A DNA stretch of 64,000 nt from Candidatus Eisenbacteria bacterium (GCA_016930695.1 JAFGGD010000008.1:84840-148839); one strand, 5' to 3'. Shown: positions 1-8,395, counted from the first letter of the stretch. The notes: generated by a model from the sequence alone, not told the origin. A program made the numbers and translations.

Positions 1-11
1 GGTACGGACCG

Positions 12-1007
12 ATGGGCGGATCGATTGATTGGTCGCCGGTCGCCGCGGCCATGGAAGAAGGACGGAGCTTTCTCGTCACGAGCCACGTCAACCCCGAGGG
101 GGACGCCATCGGCTCGGAGATGGCGCTCGTCCGTTTTCTGCGCCAGCGGGGGAAGACGGTCCGCATCGTCAACCCGAGTCCCACGCCGGAAAACTGCCGT
201 TTCCTCGACCCGGAGGGAGAGATCATCGTCTACGATCCCTCCCGTGAAGAGGCGGTGTTGCGCGGCGTGGACACCGTTTTCGTGCTCGATCTCTCCAGCT
301 GGGACCAACTCGGCGATTTCGCGGAGCCGCTTCGCCTCCGAGGTCCGAGACGGGTCTGTATCGACCACCACCGGGGTCCGGACGAGGACATCGCCGAGGT
401 TCTGATCCGGGACACGAGCGCGGCGGCGGCGGGCCTTCTGGTCTACGAAATGATCCGGGAGCTGGGGGGTGATTTCGACGCCGCCATGGTGGAGGCGCTC
501 TACGCCACCATCATCATCGACACCGGCTCTTTTCACTTCTCCAACACCGACGCGCGGGCGCTCAGGGCGGCGGCGGACCTGGTCGAGCGGGGCGCCCGCC
601 CGGACCGGATCTACAGATACGCCTTCGAGGATCGTCGCTGGGCTTCGGCGAAGCTGCTCGCTCCGGTTCTCTCCACGCTGGACCGGACCGGCGACGGCCG
701 GATCGCGTGGATCCACGTGACCCGCGAGATGATCAAGAAGGCGAACGGCCGTTACGAGGACGTGGAAGGCTTCATCGAAATCCCACGGGGGGTCCGCGGC
801 GTGGAGGTGTGCGCCTTTTTCAAAGAGCACGACCCGGAGACGATCCGGATCAGCCTCCGCTCCAACGGGGATGTGGACCTTCACCGTTTCGCCCAGTCCC
901 ACGGCGGCGGCGGCCACTCCAAGGCGGCCGGTATCACCTTCCAGGGGAGTCTCGAAGAGGCGATCCGCGGGATCGTCTCCGGCCTGGAGGCGCTGGTGGG
1001 GGGCTGA
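12..1007 (+). CDS. nrnA: DHH/DHHA1 phosphoesterase, NrnA-type oligoribonuclease / pAp phosphatase
   Basis: A cytoplasmic manganese-dependent phosphoesterase of 331 residues. NrnA proteins degrade very short RNAs and dephosphorylate 3'-phosphoadenosine 5'-phosphate. The DHH-family motifs appear in order: NPEGDAIGS near residue 28, DLSS near 93, the signature CIDHH near 116, and the glycine-rich DHHA1 motif GGGGHSKAAG near the C terminus. The length is normal for the family. In many bacteria nrnA follows rbfA and precedes truB. The window starts only 11 bases upstream, and what follows is a ccm operon, so truB is not here. The start at 12 is the first ATG available, so an upstream start outside the window cannot be excluded. 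Confidence 0.9.
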   Translation: MGGSIDWSPVAAAMEEGRSFLVTSHVNPEGDAIGSEMALVRFLRQRGKTVRIVNPSPTPENCRFLDPEGEIIVYDPSREEAVLRGVDTVFVLDLSSWDQLGDFAEPLRLRGPRRVCIDHHRGPDEDIAEVLIRDTSAAAAGLLVYEMIRELGGDFDAAMVEALYATIIIDTGSFHFSNTDARALRAAADLVERGARPDRIYRYAFEDRRWASAKLLAPVLSTLDRTGDGRIAWIHVTREMIKKANGRYEDVEGFIEIPRGVRGVEVCAFFKEHDPETIRISLRSNGDVDLHRFAQSHGGGGHSKAAGITFQGSLEEAIRGIVSGLEALVGG

Positions 1008-1095
1008 CGCCCTTCCCGGAGAGCGCGGGTTTCCTTCCCCCCCGACGCAATTCCCGCCCGGTTTTCCACCGCGAGACGCGCGCGCGGCGGAAGGT

Positions 1096-1125
1096 TTGTG
1101 CCCGATCCGCCCGAAATGCTATGTT
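1096..1125 (+). promoter_or_regulatory. Putative promoter of the ccm operon
   Basis: A -35-like TTGTGC (1096-1101) and a -10-like TATGTT (1120-1125) are separated by 18 bases in the 142-base gap before ccmE. The layout matches better-conserved promoters in this window, but the -35 is weak. Inference from sequence only. Confidence 0.4.
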
Positions 1126-1149
1126 CCGGGAAACCCGGAGGGATCGACG

Positions 1150-1569
1150 ATGGCCGTGGGCAAAGGGGTCCGGCTGGGCGTCGGGATCGCCGTCATTCTC
1201 GCCGCTTCGCTTTATCTCGGGATCACCGGTTTCCGTGAGGGGAAGGCGTACTACCACACCGTCGAGGAGATGGAGCGGGAGGGGAACGCGCTCGCCGGAA
1301 CGAGGATCAAGGTGGGAGGGCGCGTCGAGCCGGGGAGCCTCGGCTGGGCCGGCTCGGGGCTCCGTTTTCGCCTCGCCCAGGACGGGCGGGCGATCCCGGT
1401 TCTCTACACGGGCGACGCTCCCGTGCCGGACACCTTCGGCGAGGGTTCCGAGGCGGTGATCGAGGGGACGCTCCGAGAAGACGGCCTTTTCGAAGCGCGC
1501 CGGATCCAAACCAAGTGCGCCTCCAAGTATGAAGCGGCTTACGGCCGGAGCGGGACGGGCGGGTCGTGA
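1150..1569 (+). CDS. ccmE: Cytochrome c maturation heme chaperone CcmE, CXXXY type
   Basis: A membrane-anchored periplasmic heme chaperone of 139 residues that takes heme from CcmC and passes it to the CcmF lyase. A single N-terminal membrane helix (about residues 7-27) is followed by the OB-fold domain. The heme-binding site near the C terminus reads TKCASKYE: the usual histidine of HxxxY is a cysteine (Cys123) with Tyr127 retained. This is the CXXXY variant known from some archaea and sulfate reducers. The ATG at 1150 is chosen because it directly precedes the membrane anchor; the open frame further upstream has no CcmE character. Its stop overlaps the GTG start of ccmF. Confidence is high because the whole ccm set follows. 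Confidence 0.9.
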   Translation: MAVGKGVRLGVGIAVILAASLYLGITGFREGKAYYHTVEEMEREGNALAGTRIKVGGRVEPGSLGWAGSGLRFRLAQDGRAIPVLYTGDAPVPDTFGEGSEAVIEGTLREDGLFEARRIQTKCASKYEAAYGRSGTGGS

Positions 1570-3539
1570 ACGAACTGGGAAGCATCGCCGTCGTCGCCCT
1601 CTGGCCGGTGACGCTCTTCGGCGCCGCCGCCTCCTGGATCGGCGCGTTCCGCCGGAACGGCCCGACGAACGCCGCCGGCGCCCGGAGCCTGCCCGTCGCC
1701 GCGGCGCTCGCCACCCTCGCCGTCGCCGCGCTGGCGGCGCTCTTTCTGACCGATGATTTCCGCAACGGCTACGTGGCGGGCCATTCCAACGCCGCCCTTC
1801 CTCTTCCGTACAAGGCCGCCGCCCTTTGGGCCGGCCAGGAGGGATCGCTCCTCTTTTGGAACTGGCTGCTCCTCCTCTTCGGCGCGGCTGCGGCGCGAAG
1901 CGCCCGAAAACGCCACCCCGACCTCGCCCCCTGGACGACGGCGATCCTGCTCACCGGTTGCTTTTTCTTTTCGCATCTGAATCTCTTCGCCGTGAACCCA
2001 TTCCGGACGCTCGTCGCCGCCGGCCCGGCGGGTCCCGTCCCCTTCACGCCTCCCGACGGAATGGGGCTGAACCCGCTCCTGCAGCACCCGGTGATGGTGA
2101 TTCATCCGCCCCTTCTCTACATCGGTTACGTGGGGTTCTCGGTCCCGTTCGCCCTCGCCCTGGCGGCGCTGATCGCCCGTCCCGCCGGCTCGGCCTGGCT
2201 CCGGACGGTCCGCCTCTGGACCCTCTTCTCCTGGACGGCGCTCACCGCCGGTATTTTGCTCGGCATGCGCTGGGCCTACGTCGAACTCGGCTGGGGGGGA
2301 TACTGGTCCTGGGATCCGGTGGAGAACGCCTCCCTGCTCCCCTGGTTCACCGCCACGGCATTCCTCCACTCCGTGGTCGTCCAGGAGAGGCGGGCGATGT
2401 TCAAGACATGGAACGCGGCTCTCCTCGCGCTCACCTATTTTCTCTGCGTCTTCGGAACCTTCCTCACACGGAGCGGGATCGTCAGTTCGGTGCACGCCTT
2501 CGCGCGGAGCCCGGTGGGGGGACCCTTCGCGGTTTATTTGATCGCGGGCGCGGCGCTCACGCTGCTCTTGATCGTCGCGAGGCGGCGCTATCTGGCGGGC
2601 GAGGCTCCGATCGACGGGCTCCTCTCCCGCGAGTCCGCCTTCCTTCTGAACAACATCGTCCTTCTGGTCGCCTGTTTCGCCGTGCTCTGGGGCACCTTCT
2701 ATCCGGTTCTCTCCGAGGCGATGGGGGGAGGGGAGGTGAGCGTGGGGGCGGAATACTACAACCGGGTGAACGTTCCGCTCGGCCTCTTTTTACTCGCCCT
2801 CGCCGGCGCTGCGCCGGCCTTCGTCTGGCGGCGGAGCGATCCCCGCCGCGCCGGGCGCGTTCTCGCGGCGCCCGCGGCGGCGGCGATCCTGTCGATCGTG
2901 GCGCTACGCGTCTCCGGCGTGATCGACCCGCGGGCGCTCGTCGCCGTGGCGATCGTCCTCTTCGCCCTCCTTTCGGCGGCGCTCGACATCGGCCGCGGGG
3001 CGGCGGCGCGGGCGCGCCGGCTCGGCGTCCCGCTCTTCCGCGCTCTCCCCGGGCTGGTCCCCGCGCGGCCGAGACGGTACGGCGGTATCCTGGCGCACCT
3101 CGGCGTGGCGCTCCTCTTCCTCGGTCTCGCGGGCGCCGCATTCAACAGGAGCGCCCAGGCGGAGCTGGCGATCGGCGACGCGCTCTCCCTCGGCGGCACG
3201 CGATTCCGCCTGGAGCGGATGGAGGAGGGGGAGACGGAGAACTTCGATCTATTCCGGTGTGAAATATCATCCTGGGAAGGAGGGAAGAGGACCGGTTTCT
3301 TCCGGCCCGAGATCCGTCGCTACCGAGCCGGCGGGCAGACCACGTCGGAGATCGAAATCCGCTCGGATTTTCGGCGCGATCTTTACGTGGTGTTCGCCTC
3401 GGTCGGTCCGAATGACGGCGCGGTCGTTCAGGTGTACGAGAATCCACTGGTCCGTTGGATCTGGATCGGTGGCGTGCTGATCGTCGCGGGCGCGCTCCTC
3501 GCCCTCGCGCCGCCCGCCGGACGGAGGACGAAACGATGA
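1566..3539 (+). CDS. ccmF: Cytochrome c heme lyase subunit CcmF
   Basis: A 657-residue polytopic inner-membrane protein that attaches heme to apocytochrome c. The tryptophan-rich WWD heme-handling motif (WGGYWSWDPVEN, around residue 245) is intact, and many hydrophobic segments run through the first 500 residues. A periplasmic domain follows and a last helix sits at about 620-645, as in other CcmF proteins. Length is typical. The start is GTG, overlapping the ccmE stop as GTGA, and the stop overlaps the next gene as ATGA, so translation is probably coupled along the operon. Confidence 0.95.
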   Translation: MNELGSIAVVALWPVTLFGAAASWIGAFRRNGPTNAAGARSLPVAAALATLAVAALAALFLTDDFRNGYVAGHSNAALPLPYKAAALWAGQEGSLLFWNWLLLLFGAAAARSARKRHPDLAPWTTAILLTGCFFFSHLNLFAVNPFRTLVAAGPAGPVPFTPPDGMGLNPLLQHPVMVIHPPLLYIGYVGFSVPFALALAALIARPAGSAWLRTVRLWTLFSWTALTAGILLGMRWAYVELGWGGYWSWDPVENASLLPWFTATAFLHSVVVQERRAMFKTWNAALLALTYFLCVFGTFLTRSGIVSSVHAFARSPVGGPFAVYLIAGAALTLLLIVARRRYLAGEAPIDGLLSRESAFLLNNIVLLVACFAVLWGTFYPVLSEAMGGGEVSVGAEYYNRVNVPLGLFLLALAGAAPAFVWRRSDPRRAGRVLAAPAAAAILSIVALRVSGVIDPRALVAVAIVLFALLSAALDIGRGAAARARRLGVPLFRALPGLVPARPRRYGGILAHLGVALLFLGLAGAAFNRSAQAELAIGDALSLGGTRFRLERMEEGETENFDLFRCEISSWEGGKRTGFFRPEIRRYRAGGQTTSEIEIRSDFRRDLYVVFASVGPNDGAVVQVYENPLVRWIWIGGVLIVAGALLALAPPAGRRTKR

Positions 3540-3769
3540 GTCTCCTCTATCTCCTGGTGCCCGCCGCGGCGGTCCTCGCGTTGGTCCTTCCCCTTCTCCG
3601 CGCGGCGCTCCCGGCCGGGGAGGCGGGCGGGTCGCGGGAGGAACGGGAGCGGGCGTTTCTGGAGATCCTCGGCGAGATCGACGACGATCGGGATCTGGGA
3701 CTTCTGGAGGAGGAGGACCGGGAGGAGTTCCTCCGGCACGCGGAAGAGGAGGAGGACCGGAATGTGTAG
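3536..3769 (+). CDS. Short CcmI-like membrane protein
   Basis: A 77-residue protein with an N-terminal membrane helix (about residues 3-25) and a very acidic helical tail. The tail (FLEILGEIDDDRDLGLLEEE) resembles the N-terminal segment of CcmI/CycH, which normally reads like ALRELEFDRATGKLS. Full CcmI adds a TPR domain that binds apocytochrome; here the protein stops before it. No CcmG or CcmH gene follows, so this may be a reduced lyase partner of CcmF. The start overlaps ccmF by 4 bases and the end overlaps the next gene by 8. Assignment rests on this short similarity and operon position. Confidence 0.6.
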   Translation: MSLLYLLVPAAAVLALVLPLLRAALPAGEAGGSREERERAFLEILGEIDDDRDLGLLEEEDREEFLRHAEEEEDRNV

Positions 3770-4751
3770 GCGGTCGCTTCTTCTTCTCGCCGCGTTTCTC
3801 GCCGCGTTTCTCGCCGCCTCGGGCGCCGCGTCCGGCGCGACCCTCCGGGGCGCGGTGGAGGACGGCACCGGCTTCGGGATCCGGGGGGAAGCGCCGGTCC
3901 GGCTCGTCTGCATGAGCGGCGGGGAATGGGTCGCGGGCGACGGGCGGTCCGGGTTCCGTTTCGACGGTCTTCCCGAAGGCGCGGAGAATCCCTTCATCCT
4001 TCACGCCGAGTACCTGGGCGTTCTTTACAGGCTCCCCTTGGTTCTCGGCGCGGGGGCGGACACGACCGCGGCGATCGCCGTTTACGACACGACCCGCTCC
4101 GGTGAGGCGCTCGTCGTGGCGGAGTTGGAGATCCGTCTCGTTCGGGAAGAGGGACGTCTCCGAATCGATCAGATCTATCGGGTGGAGAACCGATCCGATC
4201 CGCCGCGCACCGCAATCGATCCCGGCCGGGGGGTCTTCGCCGCTCGGCTTCCCCTCCCCGCCGCCGAGGCGAATGATCTTTCCGTCGCCGCGTCGGACGG
4301 CGTGGTCCCCGAGCGCCTCGACCCCCTGCCCGGCGCGGAGGCGGACGAGGTGCGCGTCGATCACGCCTTCCGTCCCGGATTCAACGCGGTGGCGGTGACT
4401 TACGACGCCTTGTACCCGGGCTCCTTCGACTTCCGCATCTTCGTCCCTTACCCGATCGGCCGGCTATTGCTGGTCGCGCCGGCGGGGGCGGAGGTGGAGG
4501 GCGCCGGGCTGGAGCGGGCCCACATGGGCGGCCGCGGTCCGGCGGTTTGGTTTCGCGAGGAGCTGGCGCCGGGCGGCGAGATTCGCTTTACGATTCAAGG
4601 AGGCGAGGCGGCGCCGGAGGAGGCGGGCGGCGACGTCGGCCTCGGACCCTTCCCCTTCGAGGAGCGCGCCCCGCTGATCGTCGTCCTCGCGGCGGCGGTT
4701 CTCCTGGGGACGCTCGCCGCGGCGCTTCTTCGCCCGGGGAGAGGACGATGA
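3762..4751 (+). CDS. Exported, C-terminally anchored protein of unknown function inside the ccm operon
   Basis: I do not recognise a family. The 329-residue protein begins with a signal peptide (about residues 1-26) whose hydrophobic core contains two tandem copies of a 12-base coding repeat. A predicted beta-rich extracytoplasmic region of about 260 residues follows, containing a carboxypeptidase-regulatory-like stretch near the N terminus. A membrane helix (about residues 300-322) and a short basic tail end it. It sits where ccmG/ccmH genes might be expected, between the CcmI-like gene and ccmA, and overlaps both neighbours. Co-translation suggests a role in cytochrome c maturation or electron transport. 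No thioredoxin CxxC motif is present; the only cysteines are near the N terminus. Confidence 0.7.
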   Translation: MCRRSLLLLAAFLAAFLAASGAASGATLRGAVEDGTGFGIRGEAPVRLVCMSGGEWVAGDGRSGFRFDGLPEGAENPFILHAEYLGVLYRLPLVLGAGADTTAAIAVYDTTRSGEALVVAELEIRLVREEGRLRIDQIYRVENRSDPPRTAIDPGRGVFAARLPLPAAEANDLSVAASDGVVPERLDPLPGAEADEVRVDHAFRPGFNAVAVTYDALYPGSFDFRIFVPYPIGRLLLVAPAGAEVEGAGLERAHMGGRGPAVWFREELAPGGEIRFTIQGGEAAPEEAGGDVGLGPFPFEERAPLIVVLAAAVLLGTLAAALLRPGRGR

Positions 4752-5467
4752 ACGGCGCGCCGGTGCTGGAGGTGCTCGGTCTCGGCCGCCGTTTCGGCGC
4801 GGTTCGTGCGCCGGAGCGAGTCGACCTGGAGTTGGGGGCGGGGGAGACGGCGCTTCTCCTCGGCGCGAACGGGACGGGAAAGACCACGCTTCTCCGAATG
4901 ATCGCCGGTCTTCTCCCGCCGAGCGAGGGGGAGGTGCGCGTCGGCGGATTGTCCCCCCGCCGAGACGGGGCGGAGGCGCGGCGGCGGATCGGTTTCCTCT
5001 CCCACGCCCCGGGTCTTTATCCGGAGCTGACCGCCGCCGAGAACCTGCGTTTCTTCGCCCGCCTTTACGGCGCGCGGGAGCACGGCGCGCGGGTCGCCGG
5101 ACTCCTCGAGGAGTCGGGGCTCGCCGGTTGGGAGGAAGAGCCCGTGCGTTCCTTTTCACGGGGAATGATCCAGCGGCTCGCCCTCGCCCGCGTTTTTCTT
5201 CACGACCCGGATCTGCTCCTTCTGGACGAGCCTTTCACCGGGCTGGATCGACGGGGGACGGAGGCGCTCGCGGACCGTCTCGCGCGGCGCGCCGCGGCGG
5301 GAGGGACGGCGCTGCTCGCCACACATAGAATCGACGCGGCGGCCCGTCTCGGCGACAGGGCGGTGATTCTGCGCAAGAGGCGTCCCGCCCGCATCGTCGA
5401 TCTCTCCGGCGCCGGGGAGGAAGGGCGCGTCTCGGCGCTCCGGTCCGCCCTGGAAGAGGATGCGTGA
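4748..5467 (+). CDS. ccmA: Heme-exporter ABC ATPase CcmA
   Basis: A 239-residue ABC ATPase that drives release of heme-loaded CcmE from CcmC in the CcmABCD complex. The Walker A motif is GANGTGKTT (about residue 38), the signature region is SRGMIQRL in place of LSGGQ, as is common in this subfamily, and Walker B is LLLLDEPF followed by TGLD. The switch histidine is in ATHR. The start at 4748 overlaps the previous stop as ATGA. The neighbours ccmB and ccmC fix the identity, since the sequence alone could fit other small ABC exporters. Confidence 0.9.
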   Translation: MNGAPVLEVLGLGRRFGAVRAPERVDLELGAGETALLLGANGTGKTTLLRMIAGLLPPSEGEVRVGGLSPRRDGAEARRRIGFLSHAPGLYPELTAAENLRFFARLYGAREHGARVAGLLEESGLAGWEEEPVRSFSRGMIQRLALARVFLHDPDLLLLDEPFTGLDRRGTEALADRLARRAAAGGTALLATHRIDAAARLGDRAVILRKRRPARIVDLSGAGEEGRVSALRSALEEDA

Positions 5468-6141
5468 TGGGCGCGGCGGCTCAGGCGGCGGCGATCCTCC
5501 GCAAGGATCTCCTCGTGGAGTTCAGGAACCGGCAGGCGCTCGGCACGATGATCCTTTTCGCGCTCCTCGTGGTGCTGGTCCTCGCCTTCGCCTTCGAGCC
5601 GACCGCCGAGGAGAGCCGCCGGATCGGTCCCGGCATTCTCTGGATCGCCTTCGCCTTCGCGGGGACGATCGGCCTGGAGCACACGTCCTCGTCGGAGAGA
5701 ACCCTCGGCGGGATGGAGGCGCTCCTCGCCTCTCCCCTCGATCGCGGGACGCTCTATCTCGCCAAGCTGCTCGCGAACACGATCTTTCTCTTCCTCGCCG
5801 AGTGCGCCGTGCTCCCCTTCTTCGTCGTCTTTTTTGATGTGAACCTATTACCCTTTTTGTGGAAATTGCTCGCCCTCGCCCTCGCCGGCACGGTCGGGTT
5901 CTGCGCCGCCGGCACGCTTCTCTCGGCGGTTACGGCGGGTACCCGTCTCCGGGGGGTGCTCCTGCCGGTGCTTCTCTTCCCGGTGGTCGTGCCGGTGTTG
6001 GTCGCGGCGGTGGAGGGGACCGCGGCCCTTTTCGACGGGCGTTCGGCGGCGGGCTCCTTCCGGATCCTGATCGCCTTCGACGCGATCTTCACGGCCGCCG
6101 CGGCGCTCCTCTTCGGCGCGGCGTTGGAGGAAGGCGGATGA
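5467..6141 (+). CDS. ccmB: Heme-exporter membrane subunit CcmB
   Basis: A 224-residue membrane protein with about six hydrophobic segments and the CcmB N-terminal signature (ILRKDLLVEFRNRQAL, then a membrane segment). It pairs with CcmA. The ATG at 5467 overlaps the ccmA stop by one base; a GTG directly before it at 5464 is an equally possible start and adds one residue. The end overlaps ccmC as ATGA. Confidence 0.92.
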   Translation: MGAAAQAAAILRKDLLVEFRNRQALGTMILFALLVVLVLAFAFEPTAEESRRIGPGILWIAFAFAGTIGLEHTSSSERTLGGMEALLASPLDRGTLYLAKLLANTIFLFLAECAVLPFFVVFFDVNLLPFLWKLLALALAGTVGFCAAGTLLSAVTAGTRLRGVLLPVLLFPVVVPVLVAAVEGTAALFDGRSAAGSFRILIAFDAIFTAAAALLFGAALEEGG

Positions 6142-6833
6142 GCGGACGCTCCGATCGCCGAGTGGGGATTCTCCTCGGGGCGGCGGTGCTCTTCCTCGCG
6201 GCCGCCCTGGCGCTCGTCTTCGGTTGGGCGCCGGAGGAGAGGACCATGGGTCCGATCCAGAAGATCTTCTACATCCACGTCCCGAGCGCCTGGGTGGCGT
6301 TTCTCGCCTTCTTCGTCGTTTTCGCGGCCTCCATCGCCTACCTGGCGGCGCGGCGGGAGCGCTACGACCGGATCGCCGCATCCTCCGCCGAGGTGGGCCT
6401 TCTCTTCTGCACCCTCGTACTGATCACAGGGCCGATCTGGGCCAAGCCGGTTTGGGGAGTCTGGTGGACCTGGGACCCGCGGCTCACGTCGACACTGGTC
6501 CTCTGGTTCCTTTACCTCGGATATTTCGCGCTCCGCTCCTATCTGCCGCCGGGGTCGAGGCGATCCGCGCTGTCGGCGGTGCTCGGCGTGATCGGTTTCC
6601 TCGACGTGCCGGTGATCTACTTCTCCATTCGTTGGTGGCGGAACCAGCACCCTTCGCCGGTGCTCGCCGGCGGGGAGGGATCGGGGCTCGATCCGCGCAT
6701 GCGCCTCGCCTTCTTCTTCTCCCTCGCCGCCTTCACCGTTCTCTACGCCGCCCTCCTCGCGGCGCGTTTGGGGCTCGCGGAGAGGCGCGCGCGCGCGGAG
6801 CGTCTTCTCGATGAGTGGAGGGAGAGGACATGA
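6138..6833 (+). CDS. ccmC: Heme-handling protein CcmC
   Basis: A 231-residue six-helix membrane protein that presents heme to CcmE. The WWD motif is present (VWGVWWTWDPRLT, about residue 110), flanked by the two conserved periplasmic histidines, one in FYIHVPSAW (about residue 47) and one in RNQHPSP (about residue 175). It overlaps ccmB by 4 bases and the ccmD-like gene by 4 bases. The ATG at 6138 removes a long antisense-like extension upstream and gives the family length. Confidence 0.95.
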   Translation: MSGRSDRRVGILLGAAVLFLAAALALVFGWAPEERTMGPIQKIFYIHVPSAWVAFLAFFVVFAASIAYLAARRERYDRIAASSAEVGLLFCTLVLITGPIWAKPVWGVWWTWDPRLTSTLVLWFLYLGYFALRSYLPPGSRRSALSAVLGVIGFLDVPVIYFSIRWWRNQHPSPVLAGGEGSGLDPRMRLAFFFSLAAFTVLYAALLAARLGLAERRARAERLLDEWRERT

Positions 6834-7120
6834 GGGGGGCGAGGCGAGCGGCGGCCGGTCTGTTCCTGGCGTTCTTCTTCCTTCTGTGCGCGGCGGCGCG
6901 CGCGGGCGAGCCGGCGGTCGAAAAGGAAGCGATCCGCGGCGGAGCGACTCCCCGCCGCGCCGGAACGGTCGCCGCCGCCTATCTGCTGACCGGTGGGGCG
7001 GTCGCTGCTTATCTTCTCGCGGTGTTCGCCGGGCGCCGCCGATGGGACCGGCGGATCGCCCGGCTGGAGGAGAGGCGCGGGCGGGAGGATCGGAAACCGG
7101 GCTCGGGGGATGCGGAATGA
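6830..7120 (+). CDS. ccmD: CcmD-like small membrane protein
   Basis: A 96-residue protein with an N-terminal signal-type hydrophobic stretch (about residues 9-25), a short linker, then one membrane helix (about 48-67) followed by a strongly basic helix (RRRWDRRIARLEERR). The helix-plus-basic-tail layout is that of CcmD, which stabilises the CcmC-CcmE interaction. The extra N-terminal hydrophobic segment makes it longer than E. coli CcmD. The ATG at 6830 overlaps the ccmC stop and is preferred over an upstream GTG at 6815. Confidence 0.75.
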   Translation: MRGARRAAAGLFLAFFFLLCAAARAGEPAVEKEAIRGGATPRRAGTVAAAYLLTGGAVAAYLLAVFAGRRRWDRRIARLEERRGREDRKPGSGDAE

Positions 7121-7968
7121 ACCTCGGCGCGCACATGTCGATCGCCGGCGGGGTGGAACTCGCGCTGGAGAGGGGATTGTCGATCGGCTGCCGCGCGGTG
7201 CAGCTCTTCACCAAGAACAACAACCGGTGGAGCGGCCCGCCGATCGCGCCGGAGGAGGCGGAGCGTTTCCGCGTCCTCGCCCGCGAATTCCCCCCCGGAT
7301 TCCTCGTTTCCCACACCGCCTATCTGATCAACCTCGGCTCGCCGAAAGAGGAAGTCCTCGAGAAATCCCTCGCGGCGATGCGGGACGAGCTGGAAAGGGC
7401 GGAGACGCTCGGCCTCGCCGGCGTGGTGCTCCATCCGGGGAGCCATCTGGGCGAGGGGGAGGAGTGGGGTTTGAAACGAATCGCCGCGTCCCTCGACCTC
7501 GTGCACGGGGAGACCGCCGGTTTCCGGACCCTGACGCTCCTGGAGAACACCGCCGGCCAGGGGAGCAACCTCGGATACCGCTTCGAGCAGCTCGCCGCGA
7601 TTATGGGGCGGGTTCGCCGGCCGGAGAGGATCGGCGTCTGCTTCGACACCTGCCACGCCTTCGCCGCCGGCTATCCGATCCGTGAAAGGAAAGGTTACCT
7701 GCAAACCTTTCGCGACTTCGACCGAATCGTCGGTCTCGACCGTTTGCGTGCGATTCACCTCAACGATTCCGTCGGGCCCCTCGGCGGGCGGAAGGACCGG
7801 CACGCTCCGATCGGCGAGGGGGAGATCGGCCGGGAGGGATTCGCCCATTTCGTGAACGAGCGCCGCTTCCGCAAGATACCGATGATCCTGGAGACCCCCA
7901 AATCGGAAGACCTCCACGAGGACGTCGAGAACCTGCGTGTGCTCCGCTCTCTCCGGAAGAAGAAGTAG
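7117..7968 (+). CDS. nfo: Endonuclease IV (AP endonuclease)
   Basis: A 283-residue TIM-barrel, zinc-dependent AP endonuclease of base-excision repair that cuts 5' to abasic sites. The family motifs run in order: GAHMS at the N terminus, HTAYLINL, VLHPGS, LLENTAGQG, CFDTCHAFAAGY, HLNDS, RHAPIGEG and LETP. These supply the tri-zinc ligands. The ATG at 7117 overlaps the ccmD-like stop as ATGA, so a DNA repair gene is translationally coupled to the cytochrome c operon. This is probably chance operon tailing. It converges on queF with only 13 bases between. Confidence 0.95.
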   Translation: MNLGAHMSIAGGVELALERGLSIGCRAVQLFTKNNNRWSGPPIAPEEAERFRVLAREFPPGFLVSHTAYLINLGSPKEEVLEKSLAAMRDELERAETLGLAGVVLHPGSHLGEGEEWGLKRIAASLDLVHGETAGFRTLTLLENTAGQGSNLGYRFEQLAAIMGRVRRPERIGVCFDTCHAFAAGYPIRERKGYLQTFRDFDRIVGLDRLRAIHLNDSVGPLGGRKDRHAPIGEGEIGREGFAHFVNERRFRKIPMILETPKSEDLHEDVENLRVLRSLRKKK

Positions 7969-7981
7969 GCGGCGGGTTCTC

Positions 7982-8341
7982 CTACGGTTCCTCGCCGTGT
8001 TCGGCGGTCACGTCGGTGGAGATTCCCCCCCGCACGAAGAAGTGTCCCTCCACGCGCATCCAGCGGGGCCGGATCGCCGCGACCAGGTCGTCCAGAATCC
8101 GGTTGGTCACCGCCTCGTGGAACGCCCCCTCGTTCCGGAAGGACCACAGGTAGAGCTTCAGCGATTTCAGCTCCACGCAGAGACGGTCCGGCGTGTAGTC
8201 GATCTCGACGTGGGCGAAGTCCGGCTGCCCCGTCATCGGGCAGAGGCAGGTGAATTCGGGGCAGTCGAAATGAATCCGGTAATCCCTCTCCGGGTTCGGG
8301 TTCTCGAATGTCTCCAGTTCGCGGGTCGGTTCGGTCGGCAT
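7982..8341 (-). CDS. queF: NADPH-dependent preQ0 reductase QueF
   Basis: A 119-residue single-domain QueF that reduces the nitrile of 7-cyano-7-deazaguanine to preQ1 in queuosine biosynthesis. The active-site region reads [16 protein letters not shown], with the thioimide-forming cysteine in LCP and the catalytic aspartate in QPD. The NADPH-binding motif [14 protein letters not shown] follows. This is the short form typical of Bacillus, not the tandem form of E. coli. Other queuosine genes are not in the window. The start sits about 15 bases from the predicted transcription start, leaving no room for a preQ1 riboswitch. Confidence 0.95.
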   Translation of the reverse strand: MPTEPTRELETFENPNPERDYRIHFDCPEFTCLCPMTGQPDFAHVEIDYTPDRLCVELKSLKLYLWSFRNEGAFHEAVTNRILDDLVAAIRPRWMRVEGHFFVRGGISTDVTAEHGEEP

Positions 8342-8362
8342 CGCGCGCCCTCCTCGATGGGG

Positions 8363-8391
8363 ATTGTAGCGCCAAGGGGCTGCGGCGCCAA
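8363..8391 (-). promoter_or_regulatory. queF promoter
   Basis: On the minus strand TTGGCG (8386-8391), a 17-base spacer and TACAAT (8363-8368) form a good sigma70-type promoter ending 22 bases before the queF ATG. Confidence 0.65.
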
Positions 8392-8395
8392 GGGG
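8369..8395. repeat. Two 11-base direct repeats in the queF promoter
   Basis: GCGCCAAGGGG occurs at 8369-8379 and again at 8385-8395, a 16-base period. The copies cover the spacer and the -35 element of the queF promoter, the position of a repressor operator. No regulator is known for this site. Confidence 0.6.

Noticed and set aside
8342..8362. A preQ1 riboswitch before queF
   Set aside because: The predicted transcript begins about 15 bases before the ATG, too short for any preQ1 aptamer.
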